Below are positions 1 to 7,955 of a stretch of DNA of 39,091 nucleotides, piece after piece. A program made the translations under genes and the position numbers. This DNA comes from Candidatus Rubneribacter avistercoris (GTDB taxonomy: Bacteria > Actinomycetota > Coriobacteriia > Coriobacteriales > Eggerthellaceae). The stretch is from contig DXCU01000099.1 in NCBI GenBank assembly GCA_019115845.1, positions 1 to 39,091 on the forward strand. Direction: 5' to 3'. The stretch's first letter is position 1; each line of letters begins with the position of its first letter. The notes below the pieces were generated by a model. The model worked only from the letters and a program-made list of their open reading frames with translations, was not told the DNA's origin and searched no databases.

Positions 1-150
1 CTCCCCCGAAGCGCACCCGGCGGCCGGGCAGGGGGCGCCCGCCTCGATGGGGGCGATCCCCGTGGCGGGCTCCGCCAGAGAGCCGGCGCCGTACACCGCC
101 GCGCACGCAAGCAGGAACGCGGCAAGGGTCATGAGAGCCTTGCGGACCAT
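1..150 (-). CDS. Small exported protein, N-terminal part only
   Basis: The gene runs off the left edge; only about 50 residues are visible. They open with a short basic segment (MVRKALM), a hydrophobic stretch (TLAAFLLACAAVYGAG) and then a Gly/Ala/Pro-rich region with two cysteines (PCPAAGC). This is what an N-terminal signal or anchor looks like, so the product is probably exported or membrane-tethered. Two starts are possible: ATG at 150, behind a GAAGAGGGGG ribosome site, or ATG at 132, which overlaps the stop of the upstream radical SAM gene as ATGA. Either way it is translationally coupled to that gene and belongs to the reductase operon. The function is unknown; two cysteines close to the membrane could suggest redox or metal handling, but this is a guess. 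Confidence 0.55.
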   Translation of the reverse strand, partial: MVRKALMTLAAFLLACAAVYGAGSLAEPATGIAPIEAGAPCPAAGCASGE

Positions 151-1439
151 GGCCGGCCAACCCCCTCTTCATCCCATAAAGCAAGCTTCAGCTCACGCAC
201 GACCGCAGCTCCACTTTGCCGCTCCACGATGTTCCATGAGTGGGCCACTGCGACTCCGGCAGCTGCGACCTCGGCGGCGAAGCGCGGATGGAAGGTCACG
301 CACCCCTCATCGTCCTCAGTGAAGAAGGCATGCCGCTCGCTCAGCACACGCCGCGCGACCCCGACGTCTCCGTCGAACGCCTTCGCTGCATGGTAAAAGC
401 AGTCGCCTCCCAGCTCGTAGAGCGCCGGATCGAGCGCGACGGAGCGGTTTGCCTGCAGCACCTGGTCGCGGTTCTTGTTGTCGAGCGAGCAGTACTGCAC
501 CCCTATGCGCAGCCCTTCGTCCAGCGCGAACAGAACGAGCTCAAGGCACGCCTCCTCGCTTCCAGCGATAGGCAATCCGCCTGCGTAGCCGTACTCGTAA
601 AGCACTTCGAACGGCGGGTTCTTCACCCGGTAGCCGCGTCGCGAGAACTCGTTCCAGTTACGAAACGGGTAGCAGAACTCCAGCAGGTTGACGCCGCGCA
701 CGCCCGCCTCGTCAAGCTCAACAAGCAACCGCTCCATCCGTTCGCCTTCGTCAGGGGCGACCGGCATCTCAACCATGACGTCAGGAATGCACCGACGCGC
801 TATCCTTATGCCGGCAAGGGTCTTGGCAACGGAGCTTTCGCCCTCGTCTAACTTGACGCTGAAACGGATCTCGTCCAAGCCGCATGCGGCGGCTTCGCGA
901 CAAAACGCCTCGTCTAACCCAAGGCCCGACGTGTACAAACGCAAATGGGCATCGGGGCAAAGTTCACGGGCGCAGCGGAAGAACGCCAGCGCCTCGTCAC
1001 GCACGAGCAGCGGTTCGCCGCCAGTGAGGCCGATGTGGGTCACTGCGACGCCCGACCGTGCGAATGCCTCCAGATCCTCGCGCCATGGTGTGTCGCGTAG
1101 GCAATGCTCCTCGAAGTCGATCTGATTGGGATTGAAGCAAAAGTAGCAATCGCGGTTGCAGCGCAGGTTGATGTAGAAGGTGCGGCTGCCGCAATCGCCT
1201 ACGCACGCCTCGCAGGCACTCGACAGGAAACCAGACGAAATGCTGGCGCCGCCGTTCATGAAACGCGCGCCGCGTTCCCGCAGCATGCGACGCAGATCGA
1301 CCACACGCGTCAACCCGACTCCGTATGGCTCGAATGCCACGCCCTCGCTCTCGCGCGCGCACACGAACTCCTCCTCGATCGCCCGGTACTCCGCAAGCCA
1401 CGCATCCAAGGTAGGACGACCCGTCGTTTTCCGAAACAC
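129..1439 (-). CDS. Radical SAM protein of the reductase operon
   Basis: This 436-residue protein is recognised as a radical SAM enzyme by the cluster motif CNRDCYFC (Cys 94, 98 and 101), which binds the [4Fe-4S] cluster that cleaves S-adenosylmethionine, and by the GGEP motif in GLTGGEPLL. Just before the motif lies a second cysteine group, CEACVGDC (about 76-83), which might bind another cluster. The reading frame stays open to 1499, but the start is placed at GTG 1439 because AGGAGG lies six bases before it, whereas the longer version would start inside a perfect hairpin. It is the fourth gene after catalytic, ferredoxin and NrfD subunits, 73 bases behind the NrfD gene, and overlaps the next small exported gene. 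Substrate unknown; a role in maturing the reductase or modifying the exported neighbour is inference. Confidence 0.85.
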   Translation of the reverse strand: MFRKTTGRPTLDAWLAEYRAIEEEFVCARESEGVAFEPYGVGLTRVVDLRRMLRERGARFMNGGASISSGFLSSACEACVGDCGSRTFYINLRCNRDCYFCFNPNQIDFEEHCLRDTPWREDLEAFARSGVAVTHIGLTGGEPLLVRDEALAFFRCARELCPDAHLRLYTSGLGLDEAFCREAAACGLDEIRFSVKLDEGESSVAKTLAGIRIARRCIPDVMVEMPVAPDEGERMERLLVELDEAGVRGVNLLEFCYPFRNWNEFSRRGYRVKNPPFEVLYEYGYAGGLPIAGSEEACLELVLFALDEGLRIGVQYCSLDNKNRDQVLQANRSVALDPALYELGGDCFYHAAKAFDGDVGVARRVLSERHAFFTEDDEGCVTFHPRFAAEVAAAGVAVAHSWNIVERQSGAAVVRELKLALWDEEGVGRPWSARLS

Positions 1440-1472
1440 CGATTGCCTCCTCGATGTCGTACTTTCATGCAG

Positions 1473-1501
1473 CGATGGGCCGCCGGATCGGCGGCCCATC
1501 G
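1473..1501 (-). terminator. Perfect hairpin between NrfD and radical SAM genes
   Basis: Two perfect 12-base arms (CGATGGGCCGCC and its complement) enclose the five-base loop GGATC. There is no T-run, so it is more likely an attenuator, an mRNA-processing or a stability hairpin than a complete intrinsic terminator. It would lower expression of the two downstream genes relative to the three reductase subunits. Confidence 0.5.
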
Positions 1502-1512
1502 TATCCGCAGCC

Positions 1513-2739
1513 CTAACGAGCGCGGTCGCTCGGCTGCAGGGGCAGGTACTTCAACCCTAGCAGCAGCATGAGCGCGCCCAGGCCCACCACGCCCAGCATC
1601 ACGCCGAACTCAAGCGCTGTCGGCCAATACACCATACCTGCGTACGCACCCTCCATGCCGGACTCCCAGCCTGTCACCGTGTACTGCGACATCGCACCGG
1701 CGTAGTCCAGATTCGGCAGCTGAAAACCGCCCACCAGAAGCTGCACGCGCTTGCAGAAGATGCCCGCAATGGCCAGAAGCGAGGCTGCAACGATGAGCGG
1801 ATTGGTGCGCAGCGCCGGCACGAAAGCCACGACCGCGCAGAGTGCACAGCCAACAACCTCGATCCAGAAGAACGGTGCGAGCGGACCGGACACGAGCATG
1901 CCCACGACCTCCAGGCCCTCGCCCGCCGGAAAGCCCTCGGTCAACAGATCGCATCCGAAGAAGTACAGGTCCACGCATACGAACACGCCGAGCAGCTTCA
2001 CCATCTTTACCACATACCGCTGGTCAAGCTCCAGGTAACCTGCGCGACGCAGCGCCATCACCACCAGCAGCACAAGCGCCACACCGCATACGAGCGCGCT
2101 TGACACGAACCACGGAGCCAGAAGCGCCGTGTGCCACATCTCGCGTCCGGCCTGCAGTCCGAAGATCCACGCCGTCACCGAGTGCACGAGCACCGCACAC
2201 ACAAGGGCAAGGGCGCTGATGGCGCGCAGGGCCTTGGCCGACCCCTTGCCGCCTTCGTGGCGCAGCATGGCCCACAGGTAGACGATCGACAGCACCAAGT
2301 AAGTGCCCAGCACAAGGATGTCCCACATCAAAGGAGATCCCAGGTTGGAATAGGCGAACAGCTCCCACAGGCGAAGCGGCTGCCCAAGGTCCACCACCAC
2401 GTAACCGATGGCGAGCACTGTGCAGCAGATGCTCGTCCACACGGCGATCTTCGAAATACCGCCGAACCCCTCCAGCCCAAACACGCGCGGTGCGCTCGAG
2501 ATGATGAGGCCGCCGGCCGACAGACCCACCAGGAACATGAACATGGTGATATAGAGTCCCCAAGAGTCCAGATTGCGCATGCCGGTCTGCACCATGCCGC
2601 CGGAAAGCTGCATGCCCCACAGCGCAAGTCCTGCCACGGTCACGATAGCCGCCACAACGATGGCGACGTTGAGTCCTTTGCCCCCGAATCTGGCCGCAGG
2701 GGCCTTGGACGGCGCCGCCGTCCCAGTGTTCTCAGACAT
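1513..2739 (-). CDS. NrfD/DmsC-type quinol-oxidising membrane anchor
   Basis: This 408-residue protein has about ten hydrophobic membrane segments and the NrfD/PsrC style of the first helices (a Gly-rich second helix, FLVGLSAGGLIISS, then DLGQPLRLWELF). Family members anchor a periplasmic molybdoenzyme and its ferredoxin to the membrane and pass electrons from menaquinol. The start at 2739 follows AAGGAGGCAATC, an excellent ribosome site. It lies 18 bases after the ferredoxin gene, so the three subunits form one operon. The N-terminal 25 residues (Ala/Pro/Lys-rich) are cytoplasmic in appearance. Which quinone is used cannot be seen. Confidence 0.9.
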   Translation of the reverse strand: MSENTGTAAPSKAPAARFGGKGLNVAIVVAAIVTVAGLALWGMQLSGGMVQTGMRNLDSWGLYITMFMFLVGLSAGGLIISSAPRVFGLEGFGGISKIAVWTSICCTVLAIGYVVVDLGQPLRLWELFAYSNLGSPLMWDILVLGTYLVLSIVYLWAMLRHEGGKGSAKALRAISALALVCAVLVHSVTAWIFGLQAGREMWHTALLAPWFVSSALVCGVALVLLVVMALRRAGYLELDQRYVVKMVKLLGVFVCVDLYFFGCDLLTEGFPAGEGLEVVGMLVSGPLAPFFWIEVVGCALCAVVAFVPALRTNPLIVAASLLAIAGIFCKRVQLLVGGFQLPNLDYAGAMSQYTVTGWESGMEGAYAGMVYWPTALEFGVMLGVVGLGALMLLLGLKYLPLQPSDRAR

Positions 2740-2757
2740 GATTGCCTCCTTGAAAGC

Positions 2758-3378
2758 CTAGACGAGGTAATAGACAGAGGGCTTCGTACCCTCTTCGGAC
2801 AGCAGCTGCGTATGCTCGCGCTCGCGAACAAGGCGCGATACTTCCGATTCAGGATCGTCAAGGTCACCGAAATAGCGCGCCCGTGGAGGGCACATCACCA
2901 TGCAAGCCGGCTCCTCGCCGCGTGCTTGTCGTTGGTAGCAAAACGTGCACTTCTCCACCACATGCTTTTGATGCGTTGGAACATCGTCGTCGCCTACGGC
3001 GAACTCGACAGAGTACTTCGGCTCTTCCCAGTTGAACGAGCGAACACCATTGTAAGGGCATGCCGCCATGCACATGCGGCATCCGATGCACTTGTCGTAG
3101 TCTTGGCGCACGATCCCCGTTTCGGCATCTTTGTACGTCGCTCCCACCGGACACACTTTCACGCAAGCGGGGTTGTCGCAGTGCTGACAGCTTACCGGCA
3201 GAAACGAGATCGAGGCATTCGGCCACTCGCCCGAAGCAGCATCGATATGGCTTCCTCCGTCAGTCAGCACCCTGTTCCACCACACACCGGATGGGATGTT
3301 GTTGCTCTCTTTGCAGGCCACGGAGCATGTGTGGCATCCTATGCATCTATGCAGGTCGATAACCATTCCCATGCGCAT
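2758..3378 (-). CDS. Four-cluster ferredoxin subunit, DmsB-like
   Basis: The 206-residue protein carries sixteen cysteines in four groups: 12/15/18/22, 64/67/72/76, 97/100/103/107 and 144/147/159/163. This is the DmsB/PsrB/NrfC arrangement that binds four [4Fe-4S] clusters and relays electrons between the membrane anchor and the molybdenum subunit. It has no signal peptide and would be co-exported with the Tat-signalled catalytic subunit. Its ATG shares one base with the stop of the catalytic gene (TAATG), so translation is coupled. An in-frame ATG at codon 5 is a less likely start. All cluster ligands are present, so it should be functional. Confidence 0.95.
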   Translation of the reverse strand: MRMGMVIDLHRCIGCHTCSVACKESNNIPSGVWWNRVLTDGGSHIDAASGEWPNASISFLPVSCQHCDNPACVKVCPVGATYKDAETGIVRQDYDKCIGCRMCMAACPYNGVRSFNWEEPKYSVEFAVGDDDVPTHQKHVVEKCTFCYQRQARGEEPACMVMCPPRARYFGDLDDPESEVSRLVREREHTQLLSEEGTKPSVYYLV

Positions 3379-5831
3379 TACTGGTCGCCTCCCTCGAACT
3401 TCTCAACCTCGCACAGACAATCGTAATAACATTCGTTGTCATCGAACGGATGGCTTATGTTGCTGGTCAGATCTTGGTAATGGCCCTCCACGAACTGATC
3501 GCCTTCCCAACCATGTGGAACGCTGACCATCCCAGGTCGCATTCCTCCGTCGTAATAGGCTTCAACGACCACATATCCCCGATCATTGAACACCTTGACC
3601 AAGTCCCCGTCTTCTATGCCGCGACTCTTCGCATCCGATGGATTGATGAACACGTGGGGATTGGGCCTGATCTCAACGAGCCAGTCTGCATGATTGTACG
3701 TGGTGTGCGTGGTGAAGCGCGTGTGCAGACTCATGAATATGAGAGGGTACTTTTCCGCCAAAGCATTGCGCCCATACCCTTCCACATCTTCCGGCCACGC
3801 TTCTCCAGGTGGCTCGAAATACACCATGCGCTCCAGTTCTTCATCAATGGTCTTGCCTGCTATGCGGGGACGGGGTTTTTCCCAATAGAACAAGAGCCGG
3901 CCTTCTTTCGTCTTGCATTTCGTGTCGTAGTAACCGTCTGCCACAACGCGAATGTTCTTCTCGGCCTTCAAGCGCTCGTACGTTATCTTGTTCCCGTCGA
4001 CATCGGCTGGAGTGGACGTATCGACGGCATGGACGAGCACCTCGTTTTCGGATTCCTCGAAAGCTTTCTCCTCGCCCATCGCCCTGCCGATCATCCGGGC
4101 TATCTCGAAATCGGTTTTCTGCTCGAACTGAGGATCGACCGCCTGCTCCCCCATGCGTGCGTAAGGAAGGTACGCTTTGTTCCCGACGTCTTCGGACTCG
4201 AACCAATGGACGCACGGGAGGACGATGTCCGCATAACGGGCAGTGTCGGTCATGGACATATCCACAGCCACCAAAAGCTCGACGCTCTCCAGCGCCTTGA
4301 TCATCGCCTGTCGGTTGGGAGTGTTGCCCAAAGGGTTTCCAGCATGAAACAGCACGCTCTTGATGGGAGCCTGTTTCCCTAGATACGACCCGGTTTCCAT
4401 GATCTCGGGGAGATCGAGGATTGAATAGGTGGGAGCCGTTATAGCGTTCTCAGGAGATGCGTACGACGTTCCAGGGAACCAGGTGGCGTCTCCGGCGAGG
4501 CCTGTCTGCCCCCAGCCGGCACCGGGTTTGAACAAATTGCCCGAAAGAATGGTTGCCGTGAACGTTCCCGTGAACAGCGCATGGCTGTTCGTGTAGTGAG
4601 CGGCCCCATTGCCCACCATCGTCGTCGTAGGGCCATCGGCGAATGCGCGGGCAATCCATACGATGTCGTCTTCCGAGCAGTCGCACACCTTGGCGGTTCG
4701 CTCGAGCGTCCACTCGGAAACGCGCTCGACCAAAAGGTCGAAAGCCGTCCTAACGACCTTTCCTTCATGAAGGTAATCCCCCTTAAGCGCCGGATCCTGC
4801 GCTTGCGAAGCGGGAACCACCCGACCCTCGCTCTCGCTCCACACGCTGAATTCCCCATCCGGCTGGCGCAAAAACGTGCCGTCTTCCTGCACCAAGCAAG
4901 GAGCGACGCTCTGTTCAAGTAGGAAACCGACGTCGATGAGATCATTGTCGATAAGGCATTTGCACACGCCGCAGGTGAGCGCAGGATCGCTTGCGGGACG
5001 CACGGTGACAACCTTGTCGGCCTTGCAAGCGGTCGGAGATATTCGCGCGTCTATGACGGTGACCACCGCTCCCCGCTGCTGCGCCTGAACCAAGTAGCGC
5101 CATTCGTGTGGAAGGGTTTCAACCGGATTGGACCCCCAGATGATGATGTTCCTCACGCTGTTCACCAGAGCCGGCCCGTCGCTTCCCATGCTGAGCGATC
5201 CCGCGAAAGACTGAGCCGTGTAGATCAGCGCCATATCGGCGCCGTTCGACAGCGTTGACATGCCGATCACTTTCTGGAGCCTGGTCCACGCGATGCTGGC
5301 CAGGCCATTCAGATGACCGTAACTGCCGTAAATCGAGCAGCGTGCCACAGCGCCCGGGCCGTACTCGTCAAGATAGCCCCTCCATTTCTCGGCTATCTCG
5401 CTGATCGCATCGTCCCACGACACCCTCTCCCATTGCCCCTCTCCTCGCGCCGTCCCTTCCACACGGCGCAGCGGATACTGAAGGCGCTCAGGAGCATACA
5501 TGCGCTGCAAATTGCTGATCCCCCGAAGGCAACCGCGGGCGCGCCCCTTCGTTTCAGGATCCGAGTCCGCAAATGCCTGAGGCATCACGGATACGACCTT
5601 CCCTTCGCGAACGCCCACGTTGAGGTTGCAGCAAGAACTTCCGCAATTGCCCCGGCACCAGGTGGTGAAATGCTTCGTCTCAGAGCCGGCAGAGGCGCCT
5701 TCGGGTTCGTTCGCAAGGGCCACAGTGCTTGAAAGAGCCGCGCCGAGCGTCGTTGCACCCGCAACGGCACCCGTCGTTTTCAGAAAGCCCCTCCGGGTAA
5801 GTCCTCTGCGCGTGCCTCTTGTTTCCGACAT
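3378..5831 (-). CDS. Tat-exported molybdopterin oxidoreductase, DMSO reductase superfamily
   Basis: This 817-residue protein is the catalytic subunit. Its start at 5831 follows GGAGGAGGGTCT and gives a clean Tat signal (RRGFLK at residues 13-18, then a hydrophobic stretch and ALA cleavage region near 40). The FS0 cluster ligands are Cys 59, 63, 67 and 101 (CRGNCGSSC, then GCLRG). The rest has the usual bis-MGD-binding style, including IIIWGSNPVETLPHEW and a C-terminal cofactor-binding domain with NHADWLVEIRPNPHVFINP. It would reduce or oxidise a small molecule outside the membrane; the substrate cannot be assigned, and I could not identify the molybdenum ligand with confidence. Eggerthellaceae carry many such paralogues, including catechol dehydroxylases. 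No TorD/DmsD-type chaperone gene is adjacent. Confidence 0.93.
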   Translation of the reverse strand: MSETRGTRRGLTRRGFLKTTGAVAGATTLGAALSSTVALANEPEGASAGSETKHFTTWCRGNCGSSCCNLNVGVREGKVVSVMPQAFADSDPETKGRARGCLRGISNLQRMYAPERLQYPLRRVEGTARGEGQWERVSWDDAISEIAEKWRGYLDEYGPGAVARCSIYGSYGHLNGLASIAWTRLQKVIGMSTLSNGADMALIYTAQSFAGSLSMGSDGPALVNSVRNIIIWGSNPVETLPHEWRYLVQAQQRGAVVTVIDARISPTACKADKVVTVRPASDPALTCGVCKCLIDNDLIDVGFLLEQSVAPCLVQEDGTFLRQPDGEFSVWSESEGRVVPASQAQDPALKGDYLHEGKVVRTAFDLLVERVSEWTLERTAKVCDCSEDDIVWIARAFADGPTTTMVGNGAAHYTNSHALFTGTFTATILSGNLFKPGAGWGQTGLAGDATWFPGTSYASPENAITAPTYSILDLPEIMETGSYLGKQAPIKSVLFHAGNPLGNTPNRQAMIKALESVELLVAVDMSMTDTARYADIVLPCVHWFESEDVGNKAYLPYARMGEQAVDPQFEQKTDFEIARMIGRAMGEEKAFEESENEVLVHAVDTSTPADVDGNKITYERLKAEKNIRVVADGYYDTKCKTKEGRLLFYWEKPRPRIAGKTIDEELERMVYFEPPGEAWPEDVEGYGRNALAEKYPLIFMSLHTRFTTHTTYNHADWLVEIRPNPHVFINPSDAKSRGIEDGDLVKVFNDRGYVVVEAYYDGGMRPGMVSVPHGWEGDQFVEGHYQDLTSNISHPFDDNECYYDCLCEVEKFEGGDQ

Positions 5832-6247
5832 AGACCCTCCTCCATCCTCGTTGTAAGAATGCTTCGGGATGCCAAGGCAAAGGCAGCGGTTCCGCGAACG
5901 GCCCGCCGATTTCGGCGGCGATGCGCGGATCAAGCCATAGCGCCCCTGGATCCCCCTGTCAGAAATCGGCCGATCTCCTCTTTGTCATAGTCTGCCATAC
6001 GTCACTATGATTATCAATAACAATGTATGACAAACTATGACAGAGAGTTATTCTATTTTGAGGATATAGTGTCTGAACTGGTGCTTTAAAACCAATGAAA
6101 AGAGTTGCATAAAAGGCGTTTTTGCAAAACGCATGACACGCACGAAGAAAAGTGCAGAAGCGAAACGCTCTTTCGCCCGCTGCGCTTTTCTTCAACTTAG
6201 CTTTCAAAGCCCTTTGCGACAAGACGTGCAGAGAGCAAAAGCCACCA
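5832..6247. other. Gene-free region upstream of the reductase operon
   Basis: About 415 bases without a convincing gene. It contains the operator/promoter region described separately (5983-6042). The rest, up to 6247, is AT-richer than its surroundings, which fits a regulatory region. An 87-codon minus-strand frame at 5959-6222 has no ribosome site or recognisable content and is not called. Confidence 0.6.
5983..6042 (-). promoter_or_regulatory. Repeated TGTCATA operator and promoter of the reductase operon
   Basis: Read on the minus strand, TGTCATAG and TGTCATAC occur ten bases apart (6034-6042 and 6024-6032), a partial copy TCATAGT lies at 6004-6010, and an inverted copy ACTATGACA lies at 5983-5991. 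A TTGTCA hexamer (6033-6028) precedes an AT-rich stretch that could serve as the -10. The repeats sit 150-210 bases before the catalytic gene and look like binding sites for a dedicated activator or repressor. The regulator is not identified. Confidence 0.5.
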
Positions 6248-6361
6248 CTATTGCTTGCTTGTCCTTAAATCAATATCGCAATCGCCGCAATAGGTTTCGC
6301 ATGCTTTTGCGAGTTTGGGGAAGTCATGTTCGAACACAGCCCACACAATGGACCGATCCAC
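6248..6361 (-). pseudogene. Possible 37-codon ORF or gene remnant
   Basis: A GTG at 6361 opens a short frame encoding VDRSIVWAVFEHDFPKLAK and a cysteine-containing tail (ACETYCGDCDIDL). The composition is protein-like and unlike the Arg/Pro/Ser-rich shadows of neighbouring genes. No good ribosome site precedes it. It may be the C-terminal tail of a decayed gene whose earlier part is in another frame. Confidence 0.25.
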
Positions 6362-6503
6362 GCTCGTAGGCGTCGCGCTTGCGCTTGCGGCCCTCGGGCA
6401 GGTAGTCGCTTGGCTCCACCTCCTCCATGCCCCACTCCGCATGGGAGGCGATGCGCTGCTCGTCGGTCGCGGCAAGCGAGAGGGCCGCGACGCCCCTCCC
6501 CGG
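6329..6503 (-). pseudogene. Coding-like in-frame extension after the SPFH stop
   Basis: Past the TAG that ends the SPFH gene, the same frame stays open to about 6328 and reads ATDEQRIASHAEWGMEEVEP followed by SDYLPEGRKRKRDAYERGS. This is charged and protein-like, with no ATG, GTG or TTG at its head. Either the SPFH gene was once longer and carries a nonsense change, or this is the tail of a decayed neighbour. Confidence 0.3.
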
Positions 6504-6506
6504 AAC

Positions 6507-7511
6507 CTACTCCCCCTTCGCCTCGCCCTTCCCCGGCTGCTCCACGAAGCCTTCGGAAAACGCGCTCGGCACCACGAGCGTGCCGCCGGACTCCTCCACG
6601 CTCTCGTAAGCCAGGTGCATGGTGCGCAGTCGCATGGCGTCGCCCTCGCCGCCGTAGACCTCGGCGGCATCCGTAAGCATCTCGGAGATGTCCTTCTCGG
6701 CCTCGGCCAGCACCATGCGGGCGTTGCGCTTGCGCTCGGCCACGGCCTCCTGCGCCATGGCGGCCTGCAGCTCCTTGGGCACCACGATGTCGCGGATTTC
6801 CACATCAATGATGGTAATGCCCCAGGGGTTGAGCTTCTCCTCTATAACCTCTTTGAGCTCCTCGTCCAGCTGGTCGCGGCGCGTGGCCACCTCGGCCACG
6901 GTGGCGCGCCCGATGGCCTTGCGCATGGCGGTCTGCGCGATCCACGACACGGCGGCCGCGTAGTCCTCCACCTCCACGGCCGCGTTCTTCGCGCTCCACA
7001 CCATCCAGAACAGGACGGCGTCCACGTTGATGGGCACAAGGTCGGAGGTGAGCGTCTCCTCCGCGCCGAAATACGTGGCCGACACGCGCTGGTCCACGCG
7101 CAGCGTGTAGAACTCAACGATAGGCCAGGTGAACACAACGCCCGGCCCCGCCACACGGTTGAACTTGCCGAAGCGCAGCACAACCGCCTTCTCCCACTCC
7201 AACACGATATGGACAGACGACGAGGCCAGCCACCCGACGACCGCCGCCGTCACGAGCGCCGCCAGCCCAATGCCGCCGAACGCGACCTGCGCCACAGCCA
7301 GCACCAGGGAAAACGCGATGACGAACACCACCACGGCAAACACCACAGCGCCGTTGCGCGACGCGCGTGGACGCCCCGTGTCGAGGCGCGCAGCACCCGC
7401 CGGCCAAGGGTTTCCCAAGCCAGCTGGCACGTTGCCCGCGACAGACGCCGCCCCTGGAACCGCCGTGCTCGCCGATGCGGCGCACACCTCTGTCTGCTTG
7501 CTGCGCTTCAT
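6507..7511 (-). CDS. SPFH/band-7 (stomatin-like) membrane protein
   Basis: The chosen start at 7511 (MKRSKQ) follows AAGGGAGCAGGGGC; a GTG at 7544 overlapping the previous stop as GTGA is an alternative. The roughly 334-residue product has a low-complexity N-terminus, two adjacent hydrophobic segments (about 60-105) and then a canonical SPFH domain: EKAVVLRFGKF, GPGVVFTWPIVE, VDQR, followed by the helical region RRDQLDEELKEVIEEKLNPW and IDVEIRDIVVPKELQAAMA. Stomatin-family proteins oligomerise on the inner face of the membrane and organise membrane domains or proteases. No NfeD partner is next to it; instead it follows a GntR regulator and an NrfD-like gene. The frame continues after the TAG stop with protein-like sequence (see 6329-6503). 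Confidence 0.9.
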   Translation of the reverse strand: MKRSKQTEVCAASASTAVPGAASVAGNVPAGLGNPWPAGAARLDTGRPRASRNGAVVFAVVVFVIAFSLVLAVAQVAFGGIGLAALVTAAVVGWLASSSVHIVLEWEKAVVLRFGKFNRVAGPGVVFTWPIVEFYTLRVDQRVSATYFGAEETLTSDLVPINVDAVLFWMVWSAKNAAVEVEDYAAAVSWIAQTAMRKAIGRATVAEVATRRDQLDEELKEVIEEKLNPWGITIIDVEIRDIVVPKELQAAMAQEAVAERKRNARMVLAEAEKDISEMLTDAAEVYGGEGDAMRLRTMHLAYESVEESGGTLVVPSAFSEGFVEQPGKGEAKGE

Positions 7512-7540
7512 GCCCCTGCTCCCTTCGCGCGAACGGCCGC

Positions 7541-7939
7541 TCACTCGGCGGCGCCCTGCCTCTTCCTTGCCTCGCGAACGCTACGCTCGAACTGCTCCTC
7601 AATATCCTCCAGCGACATGCCCAGCTCGAAGCAGCGCTTGAGGTACTCCTGCGTCACTATCTCGGCCGTGGAGGATATGCTCACGCCCGGCTTGCCGCTC
7701 ACATCCAGCACGAACGCGCCCTGCCGGCGCTTCGACTGGATGTAGCCGTCCTGCTCAAGGCTCATGTACACCTTGCTCACGGTGTTGTAGTTCACCTCGA
7801 CCTCGGCCGCCAACCCCCGCACCGTGGGCAGCTGGTCGCCCGGCTTGTAGTACCCCGACGTGATGAGGTAGATGAAGCGGTTCTTCAGCTGCAGCCAGAT
7901 GGGGATGCTGCTTTTCTCGTTGATCTCGAAAAGGGCCAC
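7541..7939 (-). CDS. GntR-family regulator, YtrA subfamily
   Basis: This 132-residue protein has the GntR winged helix in its first 75 residues (IPIWLQLKNRFIYLITSGYY, LPTVRGLAAEVEVNYNTVSK, LEQDGYIQSKRRQGAFV) and only a short helical tail, the layout of the YtrA subfamily, which has no large ligand domain and often represses its own operon of membrane-protein genes. The GTG start at 7939 is preceded by AGGAAAAG. It lies 16 bases after the orphan NrfD gene and overlaps a possible GTG start of the SPFH gene. The 47-bp palindrome upstream of the operon (8983-9029) is the natural candidate operator. The effector is not known. Confidence 0.93.
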   Translation of the reverse strand: MALFEINEKSSIPIWLQLKNRFIYLITSGYYKPGDQLPTVRGLAAEVEVNYNTVSKVYMSLEQDGYIQSKRRQGAFVLDVSGKPGVSISSTAEIVTQEYLKRCFELGMSLEDIEEQFERSVREARKRQGAAE

Positions 7940-7955
7940 GGGTCTTTTCCTGCTC

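Noticed and set aside
5959..6222. 87-codon minus-strand frame upstream of the reductase operon
   Set aside because: No ribosome site, low-complexity Lys/Ala start, and it overlaps the operator repeats.
6315..7745. 476-codon plus-strand frame over the SPFH gene
   Set aside because: Antisense shadow; composition rich in His, Arg and Leu, no domain.
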